DNA of 64,000 nt from Algoriphagus winogradskyi (GCF_900182815.1 NZ_FXUA01000005.1:248001-312000), one strand, 5' to 3'; positions 9,159-18,826 are shown, counted from the first letter of the stretch. The notes: generated from the sequence alone by a model not told the origin. Numbers and translations are program-made.

Positions 9159-9189
9159 TTGTTTTTAGTGTAAAATTATTTTACCTTTG
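9159..9189 (+). promoter_or_regulatory. Promoter of the rimP-nusA-infB operon
   Basis: TTG at 9159-9161 and TACCTTTG at 9182-9189, separated by 20 bp, match the Bacteroidota sigma-A consensus TTG-N(17-23)-TAnnTTTG. Transcription would begin near 9196, about 55 nt before the rimP start. Confidence 0.75.
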
Positions 9190-9211
9190 CGTCGTATTCG
9201 AAAGTTTCTGG

Positions 9212-9237
9212 AGGGGACACCATATGGTCCCCTTTTT
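9212..9237 (+). promoter_or_regulatory. Terminator-like leader hairpin before rimP
   Basis: AGGGGAC (9212-9218) pairs with GTCCCCT (9227-9233) over a short loop containing CATATG, directly followed by TTTTT (9233-9237). It lies between the promoter and the rimP start, within the first 40 nt of the transcript, so it looks like an attenuator instead of an operon end. Autoregulation through NusA, encoded two genes on, is a possible reading (inference). Confidence 0.55.
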
Positions 9238-9250
9238 CATTATGTATACT

Positions 9251-9727
9251 ATGACTGAATTGAAACAAGCTATCGAAGAGATCGTAGAGAAGCATCTTCC
9301 GGATGAAAATCATTTCGTAGTCGAAGTGAAATTATCTGAGAAATCAGGGAAAACGCTCCTCAACATCCTTTTGGACGCTGATGAAGGTGTTACTATCCAG
9401 GCTTGCGCTAAGCTAAGCAGGGCGGTTTCGGAAGAGCTGGAGGCAAAAGATATGATGCCTGAAGCTTATATTCTTGAGGTTTCTTCCCCAGGGCTAGATT
9501 TTCCTTTGAGTAGTAGAAGGCAATTTCAGAAGAACATCAACAGGGAGCTTAAGATTTCTTTGACTTCGGGAGAAGAAATCCAAGGTAAACTATTAGAAGT
9601 ATCAGAAGCTGGTGTGAAGCTATTAGTGAAACAGAAAAAGGAAAAAGGCAAAAAAGCCACCGAAGAGGAAATTTTTCTTCCTTTCGAAGAGATGAAGAAA
9701 TCAATTGTACAAGTATCTTTTAAATAA
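9251..9727 (+). CDS. rimP: Ribosome maturation factor RimP
   Basis: Assembly factor for the 30S ribosomal subunit. From the ATG at 9251 (MTELKQAIEEIVEKHL) the product has 158 residues: an N-terminal alpha/beta domain with LEVSSPGLDFPL, the RimP signature, and a C-terminal SH3-like barrel with a lysine-rich insertion near residues 125-137. In-frame ATGs at 9224 and 9242 are upstream; the first lies inside the leader hairpin, so I chose 9251. It is first in rimP-nusA-infB, a conserved order. Confidence 0.93.
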   Translation: MTELKQAIEEIVEKHLPDENHFVVEVKLSEKSGKTLLNILLDADEGVTIQACAKLSRAVSEELEAKDMMPEAYILEVSSPGLDFPLSSRRQFQKNINRELKISLTSGEEIQGKLLEVSEAGVKLLVKQKKEKGKKATEEEIFLPFEEMKKSIVQVSFK

Positions 9728-9732
9728 ATCAA

Positions 9733-10977
9733 ATGGATGCCAAAGTCTTAATAGAATCCTTCGCTGAATTTGCGAGATCTAAAAATGTGGATCGACCTAC
9801 TATGATCCGTATCTTGGAAGATGTGTTCAGAGCGATGATTCGCAAGAAGTTTGAAACTGATGAGAACTTCGATGTGACGATTAATGCTGATCAAGGTGAC
9901 CTTGAGATATTCCGTATCCGGGAAATTGTTGACGACAATTCTGAAGATATATGGGATTTAGACAAAATCAGCTTTACTGAAGCTCGTAAAATCGAGCCTG
10001 ATTTTGAGATAGGAGAAGAAGTATACGAGAAAATTGAGTTGGAAGCTTTTGGAAGACGTGCTGTGCAGATGGCTCGTCAGACATTGATTCAAAGAATAAA
10101 GGATCTTGAAAAAGATTTACTTTATAATAAGTATGAGGAGTTGGTAGGTGAGATTGTAAGTGCTGAAGTTTACCAGATTCTAGGAAGAGAAATCCTGTTG
10201 ATGGACGGTGAAGGCAATGAACTTATTTTACCGAAAGCTGAGCAAATTTCTAAAGATCGCTTTAGAAAAGGTGACACCGTGAAGGCTATTGTGCACAGAG
10301 TGGACATGTCTAATGGAAACCCTAAGATTATACTTTCCAGAACCTCACCGGTATTCTTGGAGCGTTTGTTCGAGAATGAAGTGCCTGAAGTGTACGATGG
10401 ATTGATTACAATTATAAAGATTGTAAGAGAGCCAGGGGAAAGAGCAAAAGTTGCGGTGGAATCTTATGATGATCGTATTGATCCAGTAGGAGCTTGTGTG
10501 GGAATGAAAGGATCTAGAATTCACGCTGTGGTAAGAGAATTACAGAATGAAAATATAGATGTGATCAATTACACTGAAAATCTGGATTTATATGTCACTC
10601 GTGCTCTGAGCCCAGCTAAAGTATCTTCCATCACTGCGAATGAAGAAACAAAAAGATTATCTGTATTCCTTAAGCCAGACCAAGTTTCCTTGGCAATTGG
10701 CAAAGGAGGATACAATATCAAACTTGCCAGCAGATTGGTTGGTTATGAAATTGACGTATTCCGTGAATTGAACGAATACGAAGAAGAAGATGTCGATTTA
10801 ATGGAGTTTGTCGATGAAATCGACAGCTGGATTATCGACGAATTAAAGAAAACAGGTTTAGATACTGCTAAAAGCGTATTAAGCTTGACTAAAGAGGACC
10901 TGACTCGTAGAACAGAGCTTGAAGAAGAAACTGTTGACGAGATATTCAGGATACTCGGACAAGAATTTGATCAATAA
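9733..10977 (+). CDS. nusA: Transcription termination/antitermination factor NusA
   Basis: RNA-polymerase-binding elongation factor that modulates pausing, termination and antitermination. The 414-residue protein has an N-terminal RNAP-binding domain (about 1-125), an S1 domain (about 135-200), and two KH domains with GMKGSRIHAVVREL and the GxxG loop IGKGGYNIKLA, followed by a short acidic C-terminal helix-hairpin region. It lacks the two extra AR repeats of enterobacterial NusA, as is usual outside gamma-proteobacteria. The start is 5 bp after the rimP stop. Confidence 0.97.
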   Translation: MDAKVLIESFAEFARSKNVDRPTMIRILEDVFRAMIRKKFETDENFDVTINADQGDLEIFRIREIVDDNSEDIWDLDKISFTEARKIEPDFEIGEEVYEKIELEAFGRRAVQMARQTLIQRIKDLEKDLLYNKYEELVGEIVSAEVYQILGREILLMDGEGNELILPKAEQISKDRFRKGDTVKAIVHRVDMSNGNPKIILSRTSPVFLERLFENEVPEVYDGLITIIKIVREPGERAKVAVESYDDRIDPVGACVGMKGSRIHAVVRELQNENIDVINYTENLDLYVTRALSPAKVSSITANEETKRLSVFLKPDQVSLAIGKGGYNIKLASRLVGYEIDVFRELNEYEEEDVDLMEFVDEIDSWIIDELKKTGLDTAKSVLSLTKEDLTRRTELEEETVDEIFRILGQEFDQ

Positions 10978-10998
10978 AACGGGAACTAACCCCCGTTT
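10977..10998 (+). other. Hairpin in the nusA-infB junction
   Basis: AAACGGG (10977-10983) can pair with CCCGTTT (10992-10998) across an 8-nt loop, beginning in the last base of the nusA stop codon. No T-run follows, so it is not a clear terminator; it may affect RNA stability or coupling. Confidence 0.35.
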
Positions 10999-11039
10999 AA
11001 TACCCTAATTATTTAAGATTTCGAAAGAAGTTTTTGCTT

Positions 11040-13931
11040 ATGTCAGAAGAAAAAATGATGCGTTTAGGCCAAATAGCCAGAAAACTCAACGTGGGAACGG
11101 CAACCATAGTTGAGTCTTTGGCCAAAAAGGGCTATGAGGTGGAGAATAATCCGAATTCAAAAATCAACATGAGTCAAGTTGAGATGCTGAATAAGGAGTT
11201 CAAATCTTCTGCCCTAGATAAGGAGGAGGCATCGCACCTCTCGATAGGGAAGCGCCATGAGCCTATTTCTATAGAGCCTGAAACTCCAAAAGAAGAGCCA
11301 AAGCCTGCTGCTGCACCTGCACCAGCTCCTGAACCAAAAGCACAGGAAGCGCCAAAACCAGCAGCTCCAGCTCCAGCTCCCGCGCCTGCTCCTCCAAAAG
11401 CAGCCGAAGAGCCAAAGCCCGCTCCTTCTTCAACGCCTACTCCGTCTGCCGATACGGAAAAAGTTTCTACAGAAGCTCCAAAACTAGAGGGTATTAAAGT
11501 CTTGGGTAAAATTGACCTGAGTAAGAATACCAGTTCGGTTCCTAGACATAAGCAACAGCATGGCCAGAATAAGCACGGTCAAAAGCATGGTGATTCTAGG
11601 AAGCCGCAACAAGCGCCTCAGCAGAATAAGCCTCAGCCAAAGCCAGTTCAGGAAGATAAAAAGCCAATTGCTCCTCAGGCACCACAGGTGAAAAAGGAAC
11701 AGCCAAAACCTGCACCGCAGCAGCCTGCAGCTCCAGTGCCGCCAGTAGCTAAGGATCAGGTGATTTCTGCAAAAGCAGATTCATTGAAAGGACTTACTGT
11801 TTTAGGTAAAATAGAACTTCCTGCGGATCGACCTAAGAAAAAAGGAGGTCCAGTAGCTTCTTCTGACGAAAGAGGAAGAGATAAGAAGCGGCCACGTAAA
11901 CGTATTGATAAGCCAGGAGGGCCAGGCCAAGGTAACCGCGCAGGTGGTGGCCAAGGAGGGCGACCAAACCAAGGTGGTGGAAACCGACAAGGAGGAAACC
12001 AAAGAGGAGGGGCTCCTGTTAGAGCTCAGAAAGCTGAGCCAACTCAAAAAGAAATTCAAGATCAAATCAAACAGACCTTAGCTCGTCTTCAGGGCAAAAG
12101 CTCTGGAGGAGGAAAAGGCAAAAGTCGTAGAGACAAGAAAGCCGAAAGAGAGAGAGACGTAGATTTTGAAGCGGAAGAAACAAAAATCTTAAAAGTAACG
12201 GAGTTTATCTCTGCAAACGATTTGGCAGCATTGATGGATTTATCTGTTAATCAGATTATTTCTGCGTGTATGTCACTTGGGATGTTTGTGTCGATCAATC
12301 AGCGTTTGGATGCAGAGGCAATTACAATTATTGCTGACGAATTTGGCTATGAGGTGGAATTCACCAAATCTATCGAAGACGAAGTCGAGGTGGAGGAAGA
12401 AGATTCTCCGGAAGAATTGGTTGAAAGAGCTCCGATCGTAACCATTATGGGTCACGTCGATCACGGTAAAACTTCCTTACTAGATTACATCCGTATGTCC
12501 AAAGTGACTGCAGATGAGGCAGGAGGAATTACTCAGCATATTGGTGCTTATGATGTAATGACCAAAACAGGTCATAAGATCGCTTTCCTAGATACCCCGG
12601 GTCACGAAGCATTTACAGCGATGAGAGCACGTGGTGCAAAAATCACCGATGTGGCGATTATCGTGATTGCGGCTGATGATAGCATCATGCCTCAGACTAA
12701 GGAAGCTATCAATCACGCTCAAGTAGCTGGTGTACCAATGATTTTCGCTATCAACAAAATTGATAGACCAAATGCTAACCCTGCAAAGATCAAAGAAGAG
12801 CTTGCGAACATGAATCTCTTAATAGAGGAATGGGGTGGTAAATATCAGTCTCAGGATATTTCAGCTAAGACGGGTGAAGGTGTGGATGATTTGTTGGAGA
12901 AAGTTCTCCTTGAATCTGAGGTATTGGAGCTTACTGCGAATCCTGATAAAAATGCTGCTGGTACAGTAATCGAAGCATCCCTCGATAAGGGACGTGGATA
13001 TGTATCTACTATCATGGTTCAAGCTGGTACATTAAGAATCGGTGATATTATCCTTGCAGGTCAGCATCACGGTCGTGTGAAAGCGATGTTTGATCACAAA
13101 GGTAAGAAGCTGAAAGAAGCCGGACCATCTACGCCAGTTCAGGTGTTGGGTCTTGGTGGAGCTCCTCAGGCAGGTGATATCATAAAAGTTTACGACACTG
13201 AGCGTGAAGCTAGAGATATTGCCAACTCAAGAGAGCAGATCCAGAGGGAGCAAAGCTTAAGAACTAAGAAGCATATTACGTTGGATGAGATCGGTCGTCG
13301 ATTGGCAATCGGTTCATTTAAAGAATTGAATATTATCATCAAGGGTGATGTGGATGGATCAGTAGAAGCACTTTCTGATTCCCTACTGAAGCTTTCTAAA
13401 GATGAAGTGAAAGTAAGTATTATCCACAAAGGTGTGGGGCAGATCTCCGAATCGGATGTCTTGCTAGCTTCTGCTTCTGATGCTATTATCCTTGGATTCC
13501 AGGTAAGACCATCTTCCAACGCTAAGAAATTGGCAGAACAGGAAGAGATTGAAATCAGACATTACTCGATCATCTATGATGCGATCAACCAGATCAAAGA
13601 TGCTATCGAAGGTATGCTTGAGCCAGAATTTGAAGAAGTGATCACTGGTAATATCCAAGTTCGTGAAGTATTTAAAATCACTAAAGTGGGTACCGTTGCT
13701 GGTTCTTACGTTACTGATGGCTTCATTACTAGAAAGAACAAGATCCGCGTGATCAGAGATGGTATAGTAATCCACGAAGGCGAGATCGATCAATTGAAGC
13801 GATTCAAAGATGATGTAGCTGAAGTGAAAGCTGGATACGAATGTGGTATTTCGATCAAAGGTTTCAATAATATTGAGATTGATGATACTATCGAAGGCTA
13901 CGAAATGAAAGAAATCAAGCGTAAGAAATAA
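11040..13931 (+). CDS. infB: Translation initiation factor IF-2
   Basis: GTPase that brings initiator tRNA to the ribosome. The 963-residue protein begins with an IF2_N helix domain (about 1-50) and has a long low-complexity Pro/Ala/Lys/Gln region (about 75-330) with a Gly-rich RGG-like stretch. A second IF2_N-like domain (about 380-445) follows, then the G domain (GHVDHGKT at 471-478, DTPGHE, NKID), and domains II to IV to the C-terminus. The ATG at 11040 is preferred to the TTG two codons upstream. The disordered N-terminal region is long but common in Bacteroidota. Confidence 0.97.
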   Translation: MSEEKMMRLGQIARKLNVGTATIVESLAKKGYEVENNPNSKINMSQVEMLNKEFKSSALDKEEASHLSIGKRHEPISIEPETPKEEPKPAAAPAPAPEPKAQEAPKPAAPAPAPAPAPPKAAEEPKPAPSSTPTPSADTEKVSTEAPKLEGIKVLGKIDLSKNTSSVPRHKQQHGQNKHGQKHGDSRKPQQAPQQNKPQPKPVQEDKKPIAPQAPQVKKEQPKPAPQQPAAPVPPVAKDQVISAKADSLKGLTVLGKIELPADRPKKKGGPVASSDERGRDKKRPRKRIDKPGGPGQGNRAGGGQGGRPNQGGGNRQGGNQRGGAPVRAQKAEPTQKEIQDQIKQTLARLQGKSSGGGKGKSRRDKKAERERDVDFEAEETKILKVTEFISANDLAALMDLSVNQIISACMSLGMFVSINQRLDAEAITIIADEFGYEVEFTKSIEDEVEVEEEDSPEELVERAPIVTIMGHVDHGKTSLLDYIRMSKVTADEAGGITQHIGAYDVMTKTGHKIAFLDTPGHEAFTAMRARGAKITDVAIIVIAADDSIMPQTKEAINHAQVAGVPMIFAINKIDRPNANPAKIKEELANMNLLIEEWGGKYQSQDISAKTGEGVDDLLEKVLLESEVLELTANPDKNAAGTVIEASLDKGRGYVSTIMVQAGTLRIGDIILAGQHHGRVKAMFDHKGKKLKEAGPSTPVQVLGLGGAPQAGDIIKVYDTEREARDIANSREQIQREQSLRTKKHITLDEIGRRLAIGSFKELNIIIKGDVDGSVEALSDSLLKLSKDEVKVSIIHKGVGQISESDVLLASASDAIILGFQVRPSSNAKKLAEQEEIEIRHYSIIYDAINQIKDAIEGMLEPEFEEVITGNIQVREVFKITKVGTVAGSYVTDGFITRKNKIRVIRDGIVIHEGEIDQLKRFKDDVAEVKAGYECGISIKGFNNIEIDDTIEGYEMKEIKRKK

Positions 13932-13954
13932 TTTCGCTTAGATATATAGAAAAG

Positions 13955-13982
13955 AAAGGGACAGCATTGCTGTTCCTTTTTT
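13955..13982 (+). terminator. Terminator of the rimP-nusA-infB operon
   Basis: AAAGGGACAGC (13955-13965) pairs with GCTGTTCCTTT (13969-13979), one G-T wobble, 3-nt loop ATT, followed by T residues to 13982. Confidence 0.85.
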
Positions 13983-13993
13983 AGTTTTACGGC

Positions 13994-14191
13994 ATGTTAT
14001 CAGCGGTGTATATTCTTCTTTGGATACTGTTTTTCTTTTGTCTTGCCAGTCTAGTTGCCGGTTTGATACGGCCCGTTTTTGTATTATGGTTTTTGGATAG
14101 AATGAATCGCCTTAAAGTCCTAAAATTTTACGGATTATCTTCTTTAATACTTTTAATGATTCTGATGCTGGCGAAATATTATTTTGTCTGA
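13994..14191 (+). CDS. Small two-helix membrane protein, function unknown
   Basis: A 65-residue product with two strongly hydrophobic segments (about residues 4-30 and 45-63) joined by a basic loop (DRMNRLKVLKFYG), so a likely inner-membrane hairpin with the loop in the cytoplasm. I recognise no family. It lies behind the infB terminator and ahead of another unknown gene. It could be a chance frame, but the membrane topology and the ATG at a plausible position favour a real gene. Confidence 0.5.
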   Translation: MLSAVYILLWILFFFCLASLVAGLIRPVFVLWFLDRMNRLKVLKFYGLSSLILLMILMLAKYYFV

Positions 14192-14276
14192 TTTATTTGT
14201 ATAGTAAATAATTTGGCTTTTGTGTTTATTGAGGAAATTTATCGTTATTTTTTTTAGGTAACGTTGGTTTTGCAAA

Positions 14277-14861
14277 TTGAATAGTTTTATTTTTCGAATT
14301 GTAATAAACCCAGAATTGAAGAATCACGTTTCCATATTTCTTTTACTTTGCTTTGTGATGTACCACTTTGGGTACTACGCATTTTATTTTTCCTACGATT
14401 CGCATCTGGAACGTAAATGGGAGGCTATAATTTTTAGTGAAAGCTCTCTCGTACCTGAAGAAACTTTAATGGAAATCCCACTTTCTGCACCCTATATGGC
14501 TAATCAGGAGGAGTTTCAGCCCACAAATACTTCCTTTGAGAAGGATGGCCAATTCTACCGGGCCATCAAGCAACGCTATCAGAATGACACTTTGCAAGTG
14601 GTGGTAGTACCAGATACCGCTCGTGGAGTACTAGATACTACGGTGAAAAAGTGGATTTCCTTCCTGACCAGCGATGAACTTCCTCAAGATCAAAATGGTA
14701 AATCTCTGCTTCAGCTTTTAGTCAAAGACTATCTTCGGGCAGAGAAATTTGCAATGGGAAACATTACTACCAGTTTTGATTTTGTTTCTCCTGGTTTCAC
14801 TTCCATCTATTATAGTAATCCTTTTTTTCAACAAGTAAGTCCTCCTCCCCAGTTAGGGTAA
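14277..14861 (+). CDS. Unknown protein with an N-terminal membrane segment
   Basis: A 194-residue product with one hydrophobic stretch near residues 18-40 (VSIFLLLCFVMYHFGYYAF) followed by a soluble domain containing ERKWEAIIF and a Tyr/Asp-rich central part. I do not recognise the family. The reading-frame start used is a TTG at 14277; the next in-frame ATG is at 14358, inside the membrane segment, so the TTG or another non-ATG start is more likely. The soluble part may face the periplasm, which would make this an envelope-associated protein (inference). Confidence 0.55.
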   Translation: MNSFIFRIVINPELKNHVSIFLLLCFVMYHFGYYAFYFSYDSHLERKWEAIIFSESSLVPEETLMEIPLSAPYMANQEEFQPTNTSFEKDGQFYRAIKQRYQNDTLQVVVVPDTARGVLDTTVKKWISFLTSDELPQDQNGKSLLQLLVKDYLRAEKFAMGNITTSFDFVSPGFTSIYYSNPFFQQVSPPPQLG

Positions 14862-15004
14862 TTTCTTATTTCTCCTGCTTGAAGACCTTACCAGATATAG
14901 TTCTGGATTGTTTGTTATACCCTTTTGTTAAAACGATACAGTTAGTAGGGTTTGGTTTTAGTTTAAGCACACTTAAAAATTCACAAGAAATTACTCTATT
15001 TACT

Positions 15005-16111
15005 ATGAAAAAATACTCTATACTTACCCTATTCATACTTACATTTTACTCTGCTTCTTTTGAGTTATATGCTCAAGGATGCGTTGCTATTCGCCAGTTT
15101 TCTGGACTCGGAAATGCTGTCGGTCAAGGAAATATCCTCAATAAAGGGGAGTGGAACGTAAGTGCCAATTACCGTTATTTTAAGTCATTCAGGCATTTTC
15201 GTGGGACGGAAGAAGAACACAATCGTCTAACAGATCACACTGAAGTGATCAATAAGCAACATGGGCTGGACATCAATATTAGCTATGCATTCTCAGAGCG
15301 GCTGTATGGGATTGTTTCCCTGCCCTTACAATACAACGAGAGAAGTTCGCTTTACGAGCATAATAGAACTGACAGGCATACGTCCTATTCTAAAGGTTTT
15401 GGTGATATGAGGATAGGTGCTGGTTACTGGTTGCTTTCTGGCGAAAAAGCTCAGAAGGGCAATACTGCAATTGGCCTTGGAATCAAATTCCCAACTGGAG
15501 ATTATGCTGCTACAAGTACATTCTACAGAGGTCCTGAAAGCACACCGACGGAGATGACTGTAGACCAATCCATCCAATTAGGAGATGGTGGAACTGGTTT
15601 AATTGTTGATTTTCAGGGTCTTTGGAATATCGGGAGCACTAACTTCTGGTACTACGATGGGTTTTATATGTTTAATCCTAAGGAAACCAATGGAACTCTT
15701 ACCAATCGTAGCCGACCAAATGAAGCAATAATGAGTGTTCCAGATCAGTTCGCACTTAGGACTGGTGTTTTCCATGCATTTGAAAAAATTCATGGTCTGG
15801 GAGCGTCACTGGGAGGAAGAGTTGAAGGAATTCCTGTCCATGATGCGTTCGGTGGAAGTGAAGGTTTTAGAAGACCAGGCTATATTATTTCTGTTGAGCC
15901 TGGAGTGAGCTATATGCTTGGCAATGTGACTGGTACGCTGAATGTGCCGATAGCTTTATTCCGAAATAGAACACAAAGTGTGACTGATATCGAAAATTCC
16001 ACTCCAGATAATGAGGTTCATGGGGATGCGGCATTCGCAGATTACCTGATCAATTTCACTGTAGCCGTGAGAATTCCTAAGAAAGTTAAAGAGGTTTTTA
16101 ACTCACTATAA
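15005..16111 (+). CDS. Putative outer-membrane beta-barrel protein
   Basis: A 368-residue secreted protein. From the ATG at 15005 there is a signal peptide (KKYSILTLFILTFYSAS ... YAQG). The mature part consists of alternating strands typical of an outer-membrane barrel (for example WNVSANYRYF, GLDINISYAFSERLYGIVSLP, FGDMRIGAGYWLL, GLGIKFPTGDY) and ends in an aromatic-poor strand FTVAVRIP. Proteins of this look are often labelled transporter or MetA-pathway phenol-degradation-like porin; no substrate can be inferred. The frame stays open upstream to 14879, but the signal peptide fixes the start. Confidence 0.75.
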   Translation: MKKYSILTLFILTFYSASFELYAQGCVAIRQFSGLGNAVGQGNILNKGEWNVSANYRYFKSFRHFRGTEEEHNRLTDHTEVINKQHGLDINISYAFSERLYGIVSLPLQYNERSSLYEHNRTDRHTSYSKGFGDMRIGAGYWLLSGEKAQKGNTAIGLGIKFPTGDYAATSTFYRGPESTPTEMTVDQSIQLGDGGTGLIVDFQGLWNIGSTNFWYYDGFYMFNPKETNGTLTNRSRPNEAIMSVPDQFALRTGVFHAFEKIHGLGASLGGRVEGIPVHDAFGGSEGFRRPGYIISVEPGVSYMLGNVTGTLNVPIALFRNRTQSVTDIENSTPDNEVHGDAAFADYLINFTVAVRIPKKVKEVFNSL

Positions 16112-16120
16112 TATTCAGAA

Positions 16121-16157
16121 AGTCAAAGAGCCTTTGCAGGTTCTTTGACTTCTTTTT
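16121..16157 (+). terminator. Terminator overlapping the 3' end of cstA
   Basis: AGTCAAAGAGCC (16121-16132) pairs with GGTTCTTTGACT (16139-16150) with one G-T wobble, followed by a T-rich run to 16157. It ends the plus-strand barrel-protein transcript 10 bp after its stop, yet most of it lies within the last codons of the convergent cstA gene. Confidence 0.75.
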
Positions 16158-17757
16158 TTAAGCTTTTGGTAGCTAAAACCATCAAGGAGATTGCCAAAAC
16201 GAAAAGAAGTGCTGCGATGATAGAAAGCACATACACTTCGTCTTGGAAATTTTTCCAGGCAAAAAGCCCTAAGGAAGAAAGGGTTACAGTAAACATGAAA
16301 AACATGGGTATCGTAACAAAGAGCGCATTGATTTTTTTCTTAATGAGCCAGACAGCTATAGTCAATAGCGCAAGAGCTGCAAGAAGTTGATTGGCTGAAC
16401 CGAAAATTGGCCAAAGTGTAGTGAATTCACCAGATAGTAATAACAGAATAGAGAATAAAACTACGATTCCCGTGGATACATATCTGTTTTTTGCCAAGAA
16501 CTGACCTGCTGCCTGAGGCACATCTTCGAAGTATTCCTGCAAGGTAAATCTTGCCAATCGAGTGCAAGTATCTAAGGTGGTAAGTGCGAAAGCTGATACG
16601 GTCAATGCGACAAAACCAACCGCAAACTCTTCTGAAATTCCCAAAGTTGCGATCATTCCACCCAGGCCAGTGGAGAAAAGTGCGACAGGACCTTCACCTG
16701 TAAGTCTTGCTGCATATTCTGACCTGGACAAAATCACCACTGCTCCAACCGAAATAATTGCCAAGAAAGATTCAATTAGCATGCCTCCGAATCCCACTAA
16801 TTTAGCATCAGACTCCTTATTTAATTGTTTGGAAGTTGTGCCTGAAGCCACGAGAGAGTGAAATCCGCTGATTGCTCCACAGGCGATCGTCACAAAAAGT
16901 ACTGGGAAAATATAACCGAGATTTTCATCAGAAACGTGGATCTCATTACTCATTTCGATAGCAGGATTGGCAATGAATACACCGAGAACAGCGGCGATAA
17001 TCAATCCATAGAGCAAAAAGCTATTGAGGTAATCACGTGGCTGAAGAAGCATGCCGACAGGAGTCACTGAAGCTAAAAATGCATAAGCCAAAAGTGCCAA
17101 AACCCAGATTTTATAATCCAACACGAAAGGAAGTTTCATCCCCAGGTACACAAAGAAGTACATCAAGATCACACCTATAACCGTAATGATAATAAATGCG
17201 GTTTTCCTATCTCCTATTATTTTATTGACAATTCCGAAGCCCACTGCCAATAAAATAAAGAGTATTGAAGCTGATGCTACGCCTGGATTGGTAACAAAGG
17301 TCTTAGCAATAATGTCTGCAAAAACACCGATAACAAGGATTAGAGTAGAAAAACTGAAGATAACGAAGAGCTGTTTTCCTTTCATCCCAATTTGATTTCG
17401 GATGATTACTCCGATTGATTTTCCTTCTGTTTTCAGCGAGGTAGCCATACTTCCCAAATCATGCACCGCTCCAAAGAAGATTCCACCAACCAAAATCCAG
17501 ATCACAGCGGGAATCCAGCCAAAGGTCACTGCGATGATCGGCCCTACGATCGGTCCGGCTCCAGCAATCGAAGCAAAATGATGCCCTAGAACCACAATTG
17601 GCTTGCTTGGCTCATAGTCTACACCATCTCGATGGGTGTGGGAAGGTGCTGGATTTTTATCATTTAAACCGAATTTCCGGTACACATACCTTCCATAAAC
17701 CTTGTAGGCTATAAATAATATCACTGCGGAACTGAGGAGAAGAACGGCAAGGTTCAT
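16123..17757 (-). CDS. cstA: Carbon starvation protein CstA (peptide/pyruvate transporter family)
   Basis: A 544-residue inner-membrane protein with about 14-16 membrane segments. It carries the CstA signature near the N-terminus (GHHFASIAGAGPIVGPIIA, then WILVGGIFFGAVHDLGSM). Members import peptides or pyruvate under carbon starvation; which one applies here is not visible. It is the short form of the family, without the long C-terminal extension of E. coli CstA. It is divergent from accD; the 226-bp gap between them carries nested inverted repeats. Confidence 0.92.
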   Translation of the reverse strand: MNLAVLLLSSAVILFIAYKVYGRYVYRKFGLNDKNPAPSHTHRDGVDYEPSKPIVVLGHHFASIAGAGPIVGPIIAVTFGWIPAVIWILVGGIFFGAVHDLGSMATSLKTEGKSIGVIIRNQIGMKGKQLFVIFSFSTLILVIGVFADIIAKTFVTNPGVASASILFILLAVGFGIVNKIIGDRKTAFIIITVIGVILMYFFVYLGMKLPFVLDYKIWVLALLAYAFLASVTPVGMLLQPRDYLNSFLLYGLIIAAVLGVFIANPAIEMSNEIHVSDENLGYIFPVLFVTIACGAISGFHSLVASGTTSKQLNKESDAKLVGFGGMLIESFLAIISVGAVVILSRSEYAARLTGEGPVALFSTGLGGMIATLGISEEFAVGFVALTVSAFALTTLDTCTRLARFTLQEYFEDVPQAAGQFLAKNRYVSTGIVVLFSILLLLSGEFTTLWPIFGSANQLLAALALLTIAVWLIKKKINALFVTIPMFFMFTVTLSSLGLFAWKNFQDEVYVLSIIAALLFVLAISLMVLATKSLKKEVKEPAKAL

Positions 17758-17840
17758 GTGTCATTATTTGGGTAAATGTATGTTCTTCAATGCAAAACAC
17801 ACTCATTAGTATTCTAAATCAAAATAAGGTAAATATTAAT

Positions 17841-17911
17841 CCTTGAAAAAGCGATTTTCAAAAATGCTTGGATTTCCTTTGCAATGCGGAAATCCTAACC
17901 AATTTTCAAGG
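17841..17911. repeat. Nested, mutually exclusive inverted repeats between cstA and accD
   Basis: CCTTGAAAA (17841-17849) pairs with TTTTCAAGG (17903-17911), enclosing a perfect hairpin GGATTTCC (17870-17877) / GGAAATCC (17888-17895). TTGAAAA (17843-17849) can instead pair with TTTTCAA (17855-17861). The element lies upstream of both divergent genes, so it could act in the cstA leader RNA or as a DNA operator. Nothing else is visible in this gap apart from a -7 box for accD. Confidence 0.6.
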
Positions 17912-17937
17912 AGGTTTTATTTACGGGATTTAACGAC

Positions 17938-17945
17938 TAAATTTG
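17938..17945 (+). promoter_or_regulatory. accD: Possible -7 box of accD
   Basis: TAAATTTG matches the TAnnTTTG consensus 38 bp before the accD start. The -33 region is only T-rich (TTTT near 17915), so support is moderate. Confidence 0.4.
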
Positions 17946-17983
17946 TAACCTTTGACTCGTCAAAAACAACCTAAAAACTCAAT

Positions 17984-18826
17984 ATGGCTTGGTTTAAAAG
18001 AACTGACAAAGGCATCAAAACATCTACAGCTGAGAAGAAAGATGCACCTGATGGCCTTTGGTTTAAGACCCCAAACGGAAATATCATTCATACCCGAGAG
18101 CTCAAGAACAACGCTTACGTATGCCCAGATGATGATTTTCATGTGAAAATTGGTTCGAAGGAATATTTCGAAATTCTTTTTGACAACAATAAATTCAAGG
18201 AGCTTGATGCTAATATGACCTCAGGAGATCCTTTGAAATTCACAGATACTAAACCCTACGTTTCCCGCATAGAAGCTACGATCAAGAAAACAGAGTTGAA
18301 TGACGCTGTTAGATCCGCTGTGGGTAAAATGAATGGATTGGACATCGTTATTGCTTGTATGGACTTTAATTTTATCGGAGGATCCATGGGGTCTGTAGTA
18401 GGTGAGAAAATCGCCCGTGCTATTGATCACTCCCTAAAGAATAAAATCCCATTTTTGATGATTTCCAAGTCAGGTGGAGCACGAATGATGGAAGCTGGCT
18501 TCTCTTTAATGCAAATGGCGAAAACATCTGCCAAGCTTGCGTTGTTAGATCAAGCAGGTATTCCTTACATTTCTATGCTTACGGATCCTACGACTGGTGG
18601 AGTCACGGCTTCTTATGCAATGTTGGGGGATTTCAACATTGCTGAGCCAGAAGCATTAATTGGTTTTGCTGGTCCAAGAGTAATTCGTGAGACGATTGGT
18701 AAAGATTTACCTAAAGGTTTCCAAAGTTCTGAGTTCGTTTTGGAGCATGGATTTCTTGATTTCATTGTTGATCGTCGTCAGTTGAAAGGCCGATTGACCA
18801 CCTTGCTGAACCTTTTAAATAACTAA
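17984..18826 (+). CDS. accD: Acetyl-CoA carboxylase carboxyltransferase subunit beta
   Basis: With AccA it transfers the carboxyl group from biotin to acetyl-CoA to give malonyl-CoA, the first step of fatty-acid synthesis. The 280-residue protein has the crotonase-like carboxyltransferase core ([51 protein letters not shown]). The N-terminal zinc ribbon is degenerate. Where the family usually has four cysteines, this protein has T29, G32, C47 and D50, so only one is left and zinc cannot be bound as usual. I recall similar loss in other Bacteroidota AccD proteins. The gene stands alone, without accA nearby. Confidence 0.96.
   Translation: MAWFKRTDKGIKTSTAEKKDAPDGLWFKTPNGNIIHTRELKNNAYVCPDDDFHVKIGSKEYFEILFDNNKFKELDANMTSGDPLKFTDTKPYVSRIEATIKKTELNDAVRSAVGKMNGLDIVIACMDFNFIGGSMGSVVGEKIARAIDHSLKNKIPFLMISKSGGARMMEAGFSLMQMAKTSAKLALLDQAGIPYISMLTDPTTGGVTASYAMLGDFNIAEPEALIGFAGPRVIRETIGKDLPKGFQSSEFVLEHGFLDFIVDRRQLKGRLTTLLNLLNN

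Noticed and set aside
9117..9180. ATGAAATC upstream of the rimP promoter as an element copy
   Set aside because: No 3' block follows and the position is upstream of a promoter, not at a gene junction.
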